The notes: a model not told the origin generated them from the sequence alone. Numbered from the stretch's first letter, positions 40,720-50,677 are shown. The stretch: 64,000 nucleotides of DNA from Rhizobium sp. Q54 (GCA_945889445.1 CAMDBX010000013.1:1-64000); one strand, 5' to 3'. Numbers and translations are program-made.

Positions 40720-41210
40720 AGATTGAAAAATCCACCGCACCCGTCGAACAGGTGCGCGCCCACATCCTGATCCTCGAAGCCCGCTTCTACGGCGAGCTCT
40801 GCGACGAGCTCTGTCGCGGCGCCATTGCGGCCATCGAGCGGGCCGGCGCCACGTGGGAGCGCATGGCGGTGCCGGGCGCGCTTGAAATCCCCGGCGCCAT
40901 TGCGCTGGCGCATGAGACCGGCCTCTACCACGGCTATGTGGCGCTGGGCTGCGTGCTGCGCGGCGAGACCACCCATTATGACGTGGTATCGAACGAGAGC
41001 GCCCGCGGCATCATGGACCTGACGCTTGAGGGCCTGTGCATCGGCAACGGCATCCTCACCTGCGAGAACGAGGCCCAGGCCTGGGCCCGTGCCAAGGTCG
41101 ATGACATGGACAAGGGCGGCGGCGCCGCTGATGCGGCCCTCAGCATGATCCGCTTTTCCCGCCTGATGGGCCGCAAGGCCGCCGGCCTCGACTCGAAGGC
41201 CGCGTCGTGA
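40716..41210 (+). CDS. ribH: 6,7-dimethyl-8-ribityllumazine synthase
   Basis: 164 aa. Condenses the pyrimidine intermediate with 3,4-dihydroxy-2-butanone 4-phosphate. Signatures: [34 protein letters not shown] (active-site His) and [19 protein letters not shown] overlap with ribE and GTGA overlap with nusB. The fourth activity of the pathway (RibBA) is not in the window. Confidence 0.95.
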   Translation: MKIEKSTAPVEQVRAHILILEARFYGELCDELCRGAIAAIERAGATWERMAVPGALEIPGAIALAHETGLYHGYVALGCVLRGETTHYDVVSNESARGIMDLTLEGLCIGNGILTCENEAQAWARAKVDDMDKGGGAADAALSMIRFSRLMGRKAAGLDSKAAS

Positions 41211-41686
41211 GCGCCAACGACAACAAGAAATACCCCCGCGAGCGTCGCTCGGCCGCAAGGCTCGGCGCCGTGCAGGCGCTCTACCAGATGGATCTGTCGG
41301 GGAGTGACGTGGGCGAGACGCTGGCGCAATTCTCCGCCCGCGCGTCGGGCGAGAATTTCGAGGACGGCCAGTGCGGCGAGGCTGATTACCGCCACCTCAA
41401 GGACGTGGTCGACGGCGTGGTGCGCGAGCAGAAGGCCATCGACCCCGCGGTCGACCTGCTCCTCGACAAGGCCTGGCCGCTGCACCGGCTGGACTCGACC
41501 GTGCGCGCCATCCTGCGCGCCGGCGCCTATGAGCTGATGTTCATGGAGCGCGTCCCCGCCAAGGTGGCGATCAGCGAATATGTCGACGTGGCGGACGCCT
41601 TCTTCGGCGTCGAGGAGCCGCGTTTCGTCAATGGCGTGCTCGACAAGCTGGCCCGCCAGCAGCGCCCGAAGGAATTCCCTGCGTGA
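41207..41686 (+). CDS. nusB: Transcription antitermination factor NusB
   Basis: 159 aa. NusB with S10 (NusE) loads on boxA of rRNA transcripts. Family elements: [40 protein letters not shown] and [23 protein letters not shown] in sequence. GTG start overlaps ribH. The ribH-nusB pairing is widespread in bacteria. Confidence 0.95.
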   Translation: MSANDNKKYPRERRSAARLGAVQALYQMDLSGSDVGETLAQFSARASGENFEDGQCGEADYRHLKDVVDGVVREQKAIDPAVDLLLDKAWPLHRLDSTVRAILRAGAYELMFMERVPAKVAISEYVDVADAFFGVEEPRFVNGVLDKLARQQRPKEFPA

Positions 41687-42894
41687 CGGCGGATGCCGCC
41701 ACCTTCGACGACGCGAAAGCCCGCCGCAATGCGTTGATCCTTGCCGCTTCGCAGGCGATCTTCGGCGCAACCTCCACCGCCCTCGTGGTCACCTCGGGCC
41801 TCATCGGCTCGACGCTCGCACCCAGCGTGGCCTGGGCAACGCTGCCCATGGCGCTCTCGATCGTCGGCACGGCGCTCACCACCTTCCCGATCTCGCTGAT
41901 GATGCGCCGGGTCGGCCGGCGTACCGGCTTCGTGCTCTGCGCGCTCGCAGGTGCTGCGGGCGCCTTCATTGGTGCCTATGCCATCTTCGTCCGCAGCTTC
42001 GAGCTGTTCCTGCTGGGCTGCCTCGTCTCGGGCATCTATCAGGCCTCGGCCTCCTATTACCGCTTCGCGGCGGCGGACACGGCAAGTCCCGCCTTCCGCC
42101 CCAAGGCCATTTCCTGGGTGATGACCGGCGGCATCGTCGCGGCCCTTGTCGGCACCTTCATGGTGATGGCGACGACGAACCTCTTCGCGCCCGTCACTTT
42201 CGCCGGCACATGGGTGGCCATGGCGGTGGTGGCGCTGGTGGGTGCAGCGATCCTGCTGTTCATCGACATTCCGCTCACCCAGAAGCACGATGCGCCATCG
42301 GGCCGTCCGCTCGGCGTCATTGCCCGCCAGCCGCGCTACATCGTGGCGGCGATGACGGCCATGCTCGCCTTCGGCATCATGGTGCTGGTGATGACGGCCA
42401 CCCCGGTCGCCATGCTCGGCTGCGGCTTCTCGGTGAAGGATTCGAGCTGGGTCATCCAGTGGCATGCGCTCGCCATGTTCGTGCCCAGCTTCTTCACCGG
42501 TTCGCTCATCACCCGCTTCGGCGCGGAGAAGATCTCCGCCATCGGCATGCTGCTGCTGGTCGGTGCTGCGGTCTCAGGGCTGATGGGCATACACTTCGAG
42601 AACTTCGCCATCGGCCTCATCCTCTTGGGGCTAGGCTGGAACTTCGGCTACATCGGCGGCACCACGATGCTCACCGAAACCTACGAGCCGGAAGAGAAGA
42701 ACAAGGCCCAGGGCCTCAACGACTTCCTCGTCTTCACGACAACCGCCGTCACCTCGCTCATGGCCGGCAAGCTCCTCGCCTGGTTCGGCTGGGAGGGCGT
42801 CAACTTCGCAGTGTTCCCGATGGTCGTGCTGGCCTTGGTGATGATCGCTTGGCTGGTGCGGCACCCTCAGGGGAAGGCGGCGAAGGCGGTTTGA
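41683..42894 (+). CDS. MFS transporter
   Basis: 403 aa with about 12 transmembrane helices. The loop motif MMRRVGRRTGFVL between helices 2 and 3 is the Major Facilitator signature (G-x-x-x-D-R-x-G-R-R type, with variation). GTG start overlaps the nusB stop by 4 nt, so it is translated with the riboflavin/nusB operon. No residues identify the substrate. Confidence 0.88.
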   Translation: MTADAATFDDAKARRNALILAASQAIFGATSTALVVTSGLIGSTLAPSVAWATLPMALSIVGTALTTFPISLMMRRVGRRTGFVLCALAGAAGAFIGAYAIFVRSFELFLLGCLVSGIYQASASYYRFAAADTASPAFRPKAISWVMTGGIVAALVGTFMVMATTNLFAPVTFAGTWVAMAVVALVGAAILLFIDIPLTQKHDAPSGRPLGVIARQPRYIVAAMTAMLAFGIMVLVMTATPVAMLGCGFSVKDSSWVIQWHALAMFVPSFFTGSLITRFGAEKISAIGMLLLVGAAVSGLMGIHFENFAIGLILLGLGWNFGYIGGTTMLTETYEPEEKNKAQGLNDFLVFTTTAVTSLMAGKLLAWFGWEGVNFAVFPMVVLALVMIAWLVRHPQGKAAKAV

Positions 42895-42907
42895 TCGCTT
42901 GCCCCTT

Positions 42908-43059
42908 GTCCTCTCCTGCAACGCGGGAGAGGAGGGGCCCCGACGAAGTTGGGGTAGGTGAGGTGACGCGGACGCCGAAGCCGAGCTTCGTTCCCCTCAT
43001 CTCCCCGTTGCGTTCCGCAACGGGTCCCTTCTTCTCCCGCAGAAGAAGCGGGAGAAGAC
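42908..43059. repeat. Dispersed palindromic repeat, copy B (152 bp)
   Basis: Opposite orientation to copy A at 38392. Begins GTCCTCTCCTGCAACGCGGG, contains CCCCGACGAAGTTGGGG, CCGTTGCGTTCCGCAACGGG and ends in CTTCTCCCGC..GCGGGAGAAG. Lies between two convergent genes, just after the MFS gene. Confidence 0.85.
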
Positions 43060-43073
43060 TCAAGAGGCTTTCT

Positions 43074-44144
43074 TCAAGCCCGGCGAAGGTGAAGGGAAGT
43101 CACACGCCCCGGCCATATCCACCGCCCAATCCATCTCCCCAGCCGCGCCGCGCCGAATGCGAAGCCTGCGATCCACAGCACCAGCCACAGCGACCAGAAC
43201 GCAGCCGTCGTCATCATGCTGGCGAAGGTCAGCGCGCCGCCGCCCAGCACCATCACGGCGCGCGTCGCCGTGCCGAAACGGGCGGAGAGCCGGGCGATCA
43301 CGCCCATCTCCTTGGCCGAATTTGCGCTGCTCAGTGCCGCCACCGTCGCGCGGTATCCGGCATTGCCACCAATCGTCGCCACATCCGTGCCGAGGCCCTT
43401 GAGCGTCGACACCGCCTCCGCATTCAGCACCCGGCCCGAGGCGGCCCGCGCCGCGGCAATATCGAACCGCGCCATGGATGTTCCAACCAGGCCCAGCGCC
43501 GGTCCATCCAGCGCATTGGCAGCGACCACGCCCACCTCCTGCGCCAGCTGCGGCGACAGGCGTCCGGCCCGTTTCACCGCCTTCAGCGTGCTCACCCCCG
43601 CCTTTTTGGGTGCGGTGGCGCCCAGCGTTGCAACGGTGGCAGCGGTCAGGCCCAGGCCCACCGTGGCAAGCCCGATGATGAGTGGGTCGATCTCCTCGCC
43701 GTTCAGGTAGCGTGTCGCCTGGGTATAGAGGTCGCGAACGTCGCCTACGCCGGTCAGGTCGGCGGCCACGGCGCCTGCAAGCGCCGCCTCGTTGGGCGCG
43801 TCGCCGGAGAGAAAACCGTTCCAAGCATCAGCACCCGTGCGGGCCGCAGCGGCATCCTCTGCCGCCTTGATGCGGGCAGTGAGGTCGGCGGGCAGCGCCA
43901 CGGCGTGTGCCGCGGCGAGTTGGGCAATGGCCGCGGCAAGGTCCTCGTCCTGGGCGGCCAGCGCCTGCTCGGCGGCGGCGGTGTAATCGTCAGCAGTCTT
44001 GTGGGAGAGGAGATAATCGGCACTGGCGGCCTCATCCCGCGGGCCCGCCAGGAACTGCGCGGCCGCAAGTCCCTGTGGCACGGCGTAGAAGCCCAAAGCC
44101 ACCAGTACCAGTCCGAAAATCACCCCCAGAAACCCGCTTTTCAT
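43074..44144 (-). CDS. Membrane protein of unknown function
   Basis: 356 aa. An N-terminal hydrophobic segment (GFLGVIFGLVLVALGFYAVP) is followed by an Ala-rich helical periplasmic or cytoplasmic region, a hydrophobic stretch near 140-160 (LIIGLATVGLGLTAATVATL), another long soluble region, and two C-terminal helices (about 300-340: FWSLWLVLWIAGFAFGAARL). AGAGGGTGG precedes the ATG. I do not recognise the family; it looks like an uncharacterised alphaproteobacterial membrane protein. Convergent with the MFS gene and divergent from hppA. Confidence 0.65.
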   Translation of the reverse strand: MKSGFLGVIFGLVLVALGFYAVPQGLAAAQFLAGPRDEAASADYLLSHKTADDYTAAAEQALAAQDEDLAAAIAQLAAAHAVALPADLTARIKAAEDAAAARTGADAWNGFLSGDAPNEAALAGAVAADLTGVGDVRDLYTQATRYLNGEEIDPLIIGLATVGLGLTAATVATLGATAPKKAGVSTLKAVKRAGRLSPQLAQEVGVVAANALDGPALGLVGTSMARFDIAAARAASGRVLNAEAVSTLKGLGTDVATIGGNAGYRATVAALSSANSAKEMGVIARLSARFGTATRAVMVLGGGALTFASMMTTAAFWSLWLVLWIAGFAFGAARLGRWIGRWIWPGRVTSLHLRRA

Positions 44145-44351
44145 GCCACCCTCTGTCCAGCCGAAGTGAGGAATATAAACCTAAATTGTGCCGAAAATAG
44201 GGCCGGAACTGGCCTTTCTGAGGGGCTTTTCTGGTTGTTGCCTCAAAGCCCTTGATCAGGCATACCGTTGCGCACCTTCCGGGGCAGGGAAAACGCGGAT
44301 GATTCCGCGTACGGGGCTCTGGGGAAACGCGAACAAACACAAGGGTTTATC

Positions 44352-46496
44352 ATGACCACTGCACTCTGGCTGATCGTGCTCTCAGGCGCGCTCTCCATCG
44401 TGTACGGCATCGTGACGACGCGCAGCCTCATGGCTGCTGACGCCGGCACGGCCCGTATGCAGGAGATTTCCGCGGCCGTGCGCGAAGGCGCCAAGGCCTA
44501 TCTCAACCGTCAGTACACCACCATTGCCATCGTCGGCGTGGTGATCTTCGTCATCGCCTGGCTGCTTCTCGGCCAATGGTCGGCCATCGGCTTCGCCATC
44601 GGCGCCATCCTGTCGGGCCTCGCCGGCTTCATCGGCATGAACGTTTCGGTGCGCGCCAACGTGCGCGTGGCGCAGGCGGCGACCAAGTCGCTGGCCGGCG
44701 GCCTTGATCTCGCCTTCAAGGCGGGCGCCGTCACGGGCCTGCTTGTGGCGGGCCTCGGCCTCCTCGGCGTCACCCTCTACTTCGGCTTCCTCAAGGACTC
44801 GCTGGGCTTCGATCCTACCAGCCGCACCGTCATCGACGCGCTGGTGTCGCTGTCCTTCGGCGCCTCGCTGATCTCGATCTTCGCCCGTCTCGGCGGCGGC
44901 ATCTTCACCAAGGGTGCGGACGTCGGCGGCGACATGGTCGGCAAGGTCGAGGCCGGCATCCCCGAGGATGACCCGCGCAACCCCGCCACCATCGCCGACA
45001 ACGTCGGTGACAACGTCGGCGACTGCGCCGGCATGGCGGCTGACCTGTTTGAAACCTATGTGGTGACCACGGTGGCCACCATGGTGCTCGCGGCCATTGC
45101 GCTTCCGGCCGAGTTCAAGCTTGCCGGCATGGTGCTCCCGCTCGCCATTGGCGGCGCCTGCGTGATCACCTCGATCATCGGCACCTACTTCGTCAAGCTC
45201 GGCGCTTCCAACAATATCATGGGCGCGCTCTACAAGGGCGTGCTTGCGACGGGCGTACTCTCGCTCATCGCGCTGCTGCCGGTGATCTACTTGGTTTTTG
45301 GCAGCATGTCCGTCGATCTCGGCGGCTTCACGCCGATGAGCCTGTTCTGGTGTGGCATCGTTGGTCTGCTGATCACGGCGGCCATCATCTGGATCACCGA
45401 ATACTACACCGGCACCGGCAAGCGCCCGGTCAACTCCATCGCGGAGGCCTCGATCACCGGTCACGGCACCAACGTGATCCAGGGACTGGCCGTCTCGATG
45501 GAAGCGACCGCCCTTCCGGCCCTCGTCATCATCGCGGGCATCATCGTCACCTATATCCTGGGTGGCCTGTTCGGCACGGCCGTCGCCGTCACCACCATGC
45601 TCGCTCTCGCCGGCATGATCGTGGCGCTCGACGCCTTCGGCCCGGTGACGGACAACGCGGGCGGTATCGCCGAAATGGCGGGCCTTCCGAAGGAAGTGCG
45701 CCACAACACCGACGCGCTGGACGCTGTCGGCAACACCACCAAGGCCGTGACCAAGGGCTATGCCATCGGTTCCGCCGGTCTCGGTGCGCTGGTACTGTTC
45801 GCGGCCTACACGCAGGACCTCGCCTACTTCACCACGCAGGCCAATGCCGAAGGCTCGACCGTCTATCAGTACTTCAAGGGACTGGGCGCGGTGGACTTCT
45901 CGCTGGCCAATCCTTACGTCGTCGTCGGCCTCCTGTTCGGTGGTCTGCTGCCCTATCTTTTCGGCGGCATGTCGATGACGGCTGTGGGCCGTGCGGCCCA
46001 GGCCGTGGTGGTGGAAGTGCGCCGCCAGTTCAAGGAAAAGCCCGGCATCATGCAGGGCACGGATAAGCCTGACTACGGCCGCGCCGTGGACATGCTGACC
46101 AAGGCCGCGATCAAGGAAATGATCCTTCCGTCGCTCCTGCCGGTCCTCTCGCCGATCGTGGTCTACTTCGTGATCCTCGCGATTGCCGGCAAGGCGATGG
46201 CCTTCGCGGCCGTGGGCGCCATGCTGATGGGCGTGATCGTCACCGGCCTGTTCGTCGCCATCTCGATGACGGCGGGCGGCGGCGCCTGGGACAATGCGAA
46301 GAAGTCCTTCGAGGACGGCTTCGTGGACTCCCACGGTGTGAAGCACTTCAAGGGTTCCGATGCCCACAAGGCCTCGGTGACTGGTGACACCGTCGGCGAT
46401 CCCTACAAGGACACGGCGGGCCCCGCCGTGAACCCGATGATCAAGATCACCAACATCGTGGCGCTGCTGCTGCTGGCCGTTCTGGCCGGTCACTAA
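44352..46496 (+). CDS. hppA: K+-independent proton-translocating pyrophosphatase
   Basis: 714 aa, about 16 helices. Couples PPi hydrolysis to proton pumping across the inner or acidocalcisome-like membrane. The substrate-binding stretch [20 protein letters not shown] and [17 protein letters not shown] are intact. The diagnostic [10 protein letters not shown] has Lys and Thr where K+-dependent enzymes have Ala, so it should be K+-independent. Start ATG at 44352; the open frame upstream to 44268 lacks similarity and is in the leader. Confidence 0.96.
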   Translation: MTTALWLIVLSGALSIVYGIVTTRSLMAADAGTARMQEISAAVREGAKAYLNRQYTTIAIVGVVIFVIAWLLLGQWSAIGFAIGAILSGLAGFIGMNVSVRANVRVAQAATKSLAGGLDLAFKAGAVTGLLVAGLGLLGVTLYFGFLKDSLGFDPTSRTVIDALVSLSFGASLISIFARLGGGIFTKGADVGGDMVGKVEAGIPEDDPRNPATIADNVGDNVGDCAGMAADLFETYVVTTVATMVLAAIALPAEFKLAGMVLPLAIGGACVITSIIGTYFVKLGASNNIMGALYKGVLATGVLSLIALLPVIYLVFGSMSVDLGGFTPMSLFWCGIVGLLITAAIIWITEYYTGTGKRPVNSIAEASITGHGTNVIQGLAVSMEATALPALVIIAGIIVTYILGGLFGTAVAVTTMLALAGMIVALDAFGPVTDNAGGIAEMAGLPKEVRHNTDALDAVGNTTKAVTKGYAIGSAGLGALVLFAAYTQDLAYFTTQANAEGSTVYQYFKGLGAVDFSLANPYVVVGLLFGGLLPYLFGGMSMTAVGRAAQAVVVEVRRQFKEKPGIMQGTDKPDYGRAVDMLTKAAIKEMILPSLLPVLSPIVVYFVILAIAGKAMAFAAVGAMLMGVIVTGLFVAISMTAGGGAWDNAKKSFEDGFVDSHGVKHFKGSDAHKASVTGDTVGDPYKDTAGPAVNPMIKITNIVALLLLAVLAGH

Positions 46497-46518
46497 GCAG
46501 CACGACCGATCAATGCAG

Positions 46519-46553
46519 CCCCGCGCGGAGCAATCCGCGCGGGGTTTTCTTTT
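46519..46553 (+). terminator. Intrinsic terminator after hppA
   Basis: CCCCGCGCGGA (46519-46529) pairs with TCCGCGCGGGG (46534-46544) around GCAA, followed by TTTTCTTTT. A textbook terminator 22 nt after the hppA stop. Confidence 0.92.
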
Positions 46554-46604
46554 GCTTGCAATTCGAACTCGGTCGCGGCGAGATGACCTTGAGAGGAACG
46601 TGAC

Positions 46605-47501
46605 ATGCTGATCGGAATCGACTGGGGCGGCACCAAGATCGAGGGCGTTGCGATGGAACGCGACGGGCGCGAGCTGCTGCGCCTGCGCGAGGCAACGCCG
46701 CGCCATGACTATGAGGGCTGCCTGAAAGCCATCCGTACCATGGTCGATGCGCTGGAAGCGAAGACCGGGCGCAACGGGCAGGTGGGCATCGGCATCCCCG
46801 GTTCTCTCGAACCGAAGAGCAGGCTGGGCAAGGGTGCGAGTTCCACCTGGATTCTCGGCAAGCCGGTCGAAGCCGACTTGCAAAAGGCTCTGGAGCGCGG
46901 GATCAGGGTCGAGAACGACGCCGACTGTTTCGCGGCCTCCGAAGCGGTGGACGGGGCAGGGGCCGGCTACAACGTGGTCTTTGCCGTGATCCTCGGCTCC
47001 GGCGTCGGCGCCGGCATCGCAGTGAACGGCCGCGCCCACCACGGCCCCAATAATTCCGGCGGCGAATGGGGCCACAATCCGCTGCCGTTTCCGGACACCA
47101 CCGAAATCCCCGGCAAGCCCTGCTACTGCGGCCGCGTTGGCTGCATCGAAACATGGTGCTCAGGGAGGGCCTTTGAAGCTCAGTACACGGAGCACAAGGG
47201 CGTGGAACTGAAGGCCACCGAGATCATGGCGCTGAAGCGCGATGGCGACCACCTCGCCAATCTTCTCTGGCGTCGCTACATCGACCGCGTGGCGCGCGGT
47301 CTCGCCACCGTCATCAACGCGCTGGACCCCGATGTGCTGGTCATGGGCGGCGGCATGTCGAACGTTGACGAGCTTTATGACGACCTGCCGCCGGCACTGG
47401 CGGCGCGCACATTCTCCACCGTGTTCCACACGCCCATCCTGCGCAACAGGCACGGCGATGCGAGCGGCGTGCGGGGTGCTGCCTGGCTCTGGAAGGACTG
47501 A
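46605..47501 (+). CDS. mak: ROK-family kinase, likely fructokinase
   Basis: 298 aa. ATP-binding GIDWGGTKIEG at residues 4-14, the ROK signature with GEWGHNPLPFPD, and the zinc motif CYCGRVGCIETWCSG. Overall pattern (TPRHDYEGCLKAI; GIGIPGSLEPKSRLGKGASS) follows E. coli Mak (YajF) more closely than NagK or NagC; no DNA-binding domain. ATG follows GAGAGGAACGTGAC. Confidence 0.85.
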   Translation: MLIGIDWGGTKIEGVAMERDGRELLRLREATPRHDYEGCLKAIRTMVDALEAKTGRNGQVGIGIPGSLEPKSRLGKGASSTWILGKPVEADLQKALERGIRVENDADCFAASEAVDGAGAGYNVVFAVILGSGVGAGIAVNGRAHHGPNNSGGEWGHNPLPFPDTTEIPGKPCYCGRVGCIETWCSGRAFEAQYTEHKGVELKATEIMALKRDGDHLANLLWRRYIDRVARGLATVINALDPDVLVMGGGMSNVDELYDDLPPALAARTFSTVFHTPILRNRHGDASGVRGAAWLWKD

Positions 47502-47502
47502 C

Positions 47503-48276
47503 ATGACGGACAGATATGAATTCGGCCTCGCCCTTGTGCAGGAGGCGGGCAAGGTTGCTCTGGGCTACTTCAACGCGCGTGACCAGCTCACCATCCAGAA
47601 CAAGGGCCCGCAGGATCTGGCCAGCGAGGCAGACGTCAACACCGAATTGCTGATCCGTGATCGTCTCGCCAAGGCCTTTCCGCAGGATGCCTTCCTCGGC
47701 GAGGAAACGCCGCCCACGGAATATACAGCGGGGCAGGGCATCTGGGTTGTCGACCCCATCGACGGCACGCAGCCGTTCATCCTCGGCATGACCAGCTGGT
47801 GCGTGTCGATCGGCTACATGCAGGATGGCATCATCCAGTTCGGCATGGTCTATGCCCCGGCGCGTGACGAGCTCTTCGCTGGCGGCCGCAACATCCCCGC
47901 AACGCTCAACGGCAAGCCGATCCGCGTGAGCGTTGCACAGTCGGTGCGCGAGGGCATCACCTATGCCGGTTATTCGCCGAAGAGCGGGCCACAGGATTTC
48001 CTTCCCGGCTTCACCCGCCTGCTCGAGAAGGGCGGCATGTTCTATCGTGACGGCTCCGGCGCGCTGGGCCTCTGCTATGTAGCGGCGGGACGGCTGGTCG
48101 GCTTCTTCGAGCCGCTCATCAAGTCATGGGACGCGCTCGGCGCCATAGCCGTATGCGAGGGTGCGGGCGGGAAGGTGAGCGATTTCCTCAGTCATGACGG
48201 GCTGTTCAAGGGCAACAGTCTCATCGTGGCGCCGCCCGCGGTGTTCGGCGAGATTGAAGGGATCGTGAGGGGATGA
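47503..48276 (+). CDS. Inositol monophosphatase family protein
   Basis: 257 aa. Metal-binding motifs GEETPPT (Glu-Glu) and WVVDPIDGTQPFILG, and the C-terminal SWDALGAIAVCEGAGG. This family includes inositol-1-phosphatase, histidinol-phosphatase (HisN) and fructose-1,6-bisphosphatase-like enzymes; the sequence does not settle which. Start ATG 47503 follows GGAAGGA and comes directly after mak, so the two are co-transcribed. Confidence 0.88.
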   Translation: MTDRYEFGLALVQEAGKVALGYFNARDQLTIQNKGPQDLASEADVNTELLIRDRLAKAFPQDAFLGEETPPTEYTAGQGIWVVDPIDGTQPFILGMTSWCVSIGYMQDGIIQFGMVYAPARDELFAGGRNIPATLNGKPIRVSVAQSVREGITYAGYSPKSGPQDFLPGFTRLLEKGGMFYRDGSGALGLCYVAAGRLVGFFEPLIKSWDALGAIAVCEGAGGKVSDFLSHDGLFKGNSLIVAPPAVFGEIEGIVRG

Positions 48277-48282
48277 TGCGTC

Positions 48283-48442
48283 GTCCTCTCCCGCAAGGCG
48301 GGAGAGGAGGGGGCCCCAACGAAGTTGGGGTAGGTGAGGGGAAGTGCGCACCGAAGCGTGAGGCCGTGCGAATATCCCCTCATATCCCCGTTGCGTTCGG
48401 CAACGGGTCCCTTCTTCTCCCGCTGAAGAAGCGAGAGAAGAC
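48283..48442. repeat. Dispersed palindromic repeat, copy C (160 bp)
   Basis: Same modules and orientation as copy B: GTCCTCTCCCGCAAGGCGGG, CCCCAACGAAGTTGGGG, CCGTTGCGTTCGGCAACGGG and CTTCTCCCGC..GAAGCGAGAGAAG. It fills the gap between the IMPase gene and the convergent amidohydrolase gene. Confidence 0.85.
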
Positions 48443-48454
48443 GAGGCTCGCCGC

Positions 48455-49585
48455 TCAAGCCGGGTGCCACCACTTGCCTGCGATCACCACGCCGCGCGAA
48501 TGAATGCGCTGGCGGCCTTCGAGGTGCTCGCCTACCACGTCGACGTAATCGAAGGTGCCATCGTCCACCGAGAGCAGCGTCGCATCGCCCGCGCTGCCGG
48601 GCTTGAGGCTGCCAAGCTCAGGCCGCTTCAGCGCGAAGGCTGCGCCCTCGGTCGAGGCCTTGATCACATCGGGCAGGCTCATGCCGAGGCACAGGAACTT
48701 CGACATGGTGGTCACCTGGTCGAAGGCCGGGCCGTTGATGCAAAGTGCGTGGACATCGGATGAAATAGTGTCCGGCGGGAAGCCGTTGGCCAGCATCGCG
48801 CGCGCTGTCTTGAAGGCGAAGGAACCCATGCCGTGGCCGATGTCGAACAGCACGCCGCGCTTGCGTGCCGCAAGCACCGCAGCCTTCACTGTGCCCTGCG
48901 CGGTGGCCGGTGAGTTGGGGAAGGGGCGGAAAGCATGGGTGAGTACGTCACCCGGGCGCAACATGGCGATCACTTCTTCGTAGGAGGGGGGTGGTTCGTC
49001 GATGTGGGCCATCAGCGGCAGGCCGGTCTCCTCCGCCACCTGCAACGCGATGTTCAGCGGGGCAACACCCTGGTCGCCCGAGGCATGGCGCCCGACGCGC
49101 ACCTTGATGCCGACGATCACGTCGCGGTTGGCGTCAGCCACCTCAGCGGCGGTCACCGGGTCCATCAGGCGGATGTCCTCGCTCTCGCCCACCATCACGG
49201 TGTTGGAGAAGCCATAGATTCCGGCGTGGCTCACATGCAGGTAGGCCAGGATCCGGACGGCGGAGCGCTCGATCACGTGCTTGCGGAAGCCCATGAAGTT
49301 GCCGGGGCCGGCAGAGCCCGTGTCGACCGCGGTGGTCACGCCGGAGGTGCGGCAGAACTCCTCCGCATCGATGCCAAGCGAGGTGCCTCCCCAATAGACA
49401 TGGGTGTGAATGTCGATGAGGCCTGGTGTGACGATGAGGCCCGAGACGTCCCGCACCTCCGCCGTCGCGCTATCAAGCCGCGTTGCGATGTCCGCGACCT
49501 TGCCATTGGCAAAGGCCACGTCCCGAATGCCGTCCAGACCCTGTGATGGGTCGATGACCCGGCCGCCCCTGAGAATGAGTTCCAT
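48455..49585 (-). CDS. Amidohydrolase/deacetylase (metal-dependent hydrolase)
   Basis: 376 aa cytoplasmic TIM-barrel amidohydrolase. Metal motif PGLIDIHTHVYWGG (HxH), bridging Lys in VIVGIKVRVG, further His in PLMAHIDEPP and LTHAFRPFPN, and the Asp in ISSDVHALC. The layout corresponds to the Atu3266/EF_0837 deacetylase branch (N-acetylated or acetyl-ester substrates); the true substrate is unknown. It runs convergent to the IMPase gene. Confidence 0.87.
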   Translation of the reverse strand: MELILRGGRVIDPSQGLDGIRDVAFANGKVADIATRLDSATAEVRDVSGLIVTPGLIDIHTHVYWGGTSLGIDAEEFCRTSGVTTAVDTGSAGPGNFMGFRKHVIERSAVRILAYLHVSHAGIYGFSNTVMVGESEDIRLMDPVTAAEVADANRDVIVGIKVRVGRHASGDQGVAPLNIALQVAEETGLPLMAHIDEPPPSYEEVIAMLRPGDVLTHAFRPFPNSPATAQGTVKAAVLAARKRGVLFDIGHGMGSFAFKTARAMLANGFPPDTISSDVHALCINGPAFDQVTTMSKFLCLGMSLPDVIKASTEGAAFALKRPELGSLKPGSAGDATLLSVDDGTFDYVDVVGEHLEGRQRIHSRGVVIAGKWWHPA

Positions 49586-49603
49586 CGGGGCAGCCTAGCA
49601 GCT

Positions 49604-50074
49604 TTAGAACTTGCCTTGAAGCATCGGCCCGGTGCGCGTGCCCTTGGAGCTGCGCAGCAGCGAGCTGACGAGCGAGGTGTCCTCGCCATAAACCGGCGTC
49701 TTGTTGGTGTTCATGTCGATGACCCGGCCGTCCAGCAGCCCGTACTGGGCATAGCTCTTGACCCGGCCGTCCTCGGTAAAGCGGATGGCGATGACCGTCC
49801 GATCGGTCTCGGTGGTCATGAAGGCTTTCTGCTGGGTGATCTGGGAGATGTAGTAGAAGCTGTCGCCCTTGTACTGCACCGAGGCAGTGGTTGAGGGCGT
49901 GCCCATGATGCCCTCGACTTCCATCTTGGTCATGCCGTTGGTAATCTGGTCGAAGGCGCCGGGCTTGGGCATGTAGCCCCGGTGCTCCAGCTTCGTGGAA
50001 CACCCTGCAAGCACCAGGGAGAGGCCGGCTGCGGCGAGGATGGTGGTGATGAAGCGCGTCTTGGAAGTCTGCAT
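49604..50074 (-). CDS. bamE: Outer membrane assembly lipoprotein BamE (SmpA/OmlA)
   Basis: 156 aa. Lipobox LVLAGC at residues 21-26 follows a signal peptide, so the mature protein is a lipoprotein of the BAM complex. The SmpA/OmlA domain has the usual GMTKMEVEGIMGTPST start, then YYISQITQQKAF. Start ATG 50074 is chosen for the signal peptide; the frame is open to 50308 but unlike the family. Divergent from the next gene. Confidence 0.9.
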   Translation of the reverse strand: MQTSKTRFITTILAAAGLSLVLAGCSTKLEHRGYMPKPGAFDQITNGMTKMEVEGIMGTPSTTASVQYKGDSFYYISQITQQKAFMTTETDRTVIAIRFTEDGRVKSYAQYGLLDGRVIDMNTNKTPVYGEDTSLVSSLLRSSKGTRTGPMLQGKF

Positions 50075-50158
50075 GAGCCGCAATCTAGATCCTAATCCCC
50101 TGACCGACGGAATCGTATAAGAAACTCGTGAACCATATCTTCCGTTAGCCGCAATAAC

Positions 50159-50677
50159 ATGATCCTGAAACGATTTTTCAACCGCTCCCAGGCGCCCGAA
50201 CGCCGCTGTTACGAGGCAATTGTGGCTGCCGCACGGCACCCTGCCTTCTATGCCCAATGGGGTGTGGCCGACACGCTGGACGGGCGATTCGACATGGTGG
50301 CGCTGCACACCTACCTCGTTCTCGACCGTCTGAAGGGTGTTGAACCCGCCTTCCGGCAGGACTTGGTGGACGAATTCTTCCGCGACATGGACCGCTCGCT
50401 CCGCGAACTGGGGGTGGGCGACATCTCAGTCGGCAAGAAGGTGCGCAAGATGGCGGAGGTCTTCTATGGCCGGATCGCCGCCTATGACGCCGCGCTGGCC
50501 GGCGAGGGGGATGGCCTCGTCCCGGTCATTGCCCGTAATGTCTTCCCGGATGACCCCGCACCCGCCGGGGCCACGCTTCTGGCCGCCTACCTCAAGGACC
50601 AGCGCGGCCACCTCGCCGCGCAGGGGTCCGGCGCCATTGCCGGGGGGCAAGTCACGTTCAAGGAGCCAACGCCATGA
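50159..50677 (+). CDS. Ubiquinol-cytochrome c chaperone family protein (Cbp3-like)
   Basis: 172 aa. The domain (about residues 15-145) has YEAIVAAARHPAFYAQWGV, then a block with VDEFFRDMDRSLRELGVGD and VGKKVRKMAEVFYGR, the signature of the CBP3/UQCC family that assembles cytochrome bc1 in mitochondria and alphaproteobacteria. It overlaps the next gene by 4 nt. In Hyphomicrobiales it stands regularly beside bamE and DUF177. Confidence 0.9.
   Translation: MILKRFFNRSQAPERRCYEAIVAAARHPAFYAQWGVADTLDGRFDMVALHTYLVLDRLKGVEPAFRQDLVDEFFRDMDRSLRELGVGDISVGKKVRKMAEVFYGRIAAYDAALAGEGDGLVPVIARNVFPDDPAPAGATLLAAYLKDQRGHLAAQGSGAIAGGQVTFKEPTP

Noticed and set aside
41580-44255. 891-codon plus-strand frame across nusB end, MFS gene and repeat B
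   Set aside because: Out of frame with nusB and the MFS gene, contains translated repeat DNA, no protein-like features.
44382-47075. 897-codon open frame on the minus strand opposite hppA and mak
   Set aside because: It is a codon-bias shadow of two well-defined plus-strand genes; its product is His/Arg/Asp-rich, with no domain and no ribosome binding site.
49604-50308. Longer bamE frame starting at 50308
   Set aside because: The extra 78 residues precede the lipoprotein signal peptide and run into the divergent gene's coding region.
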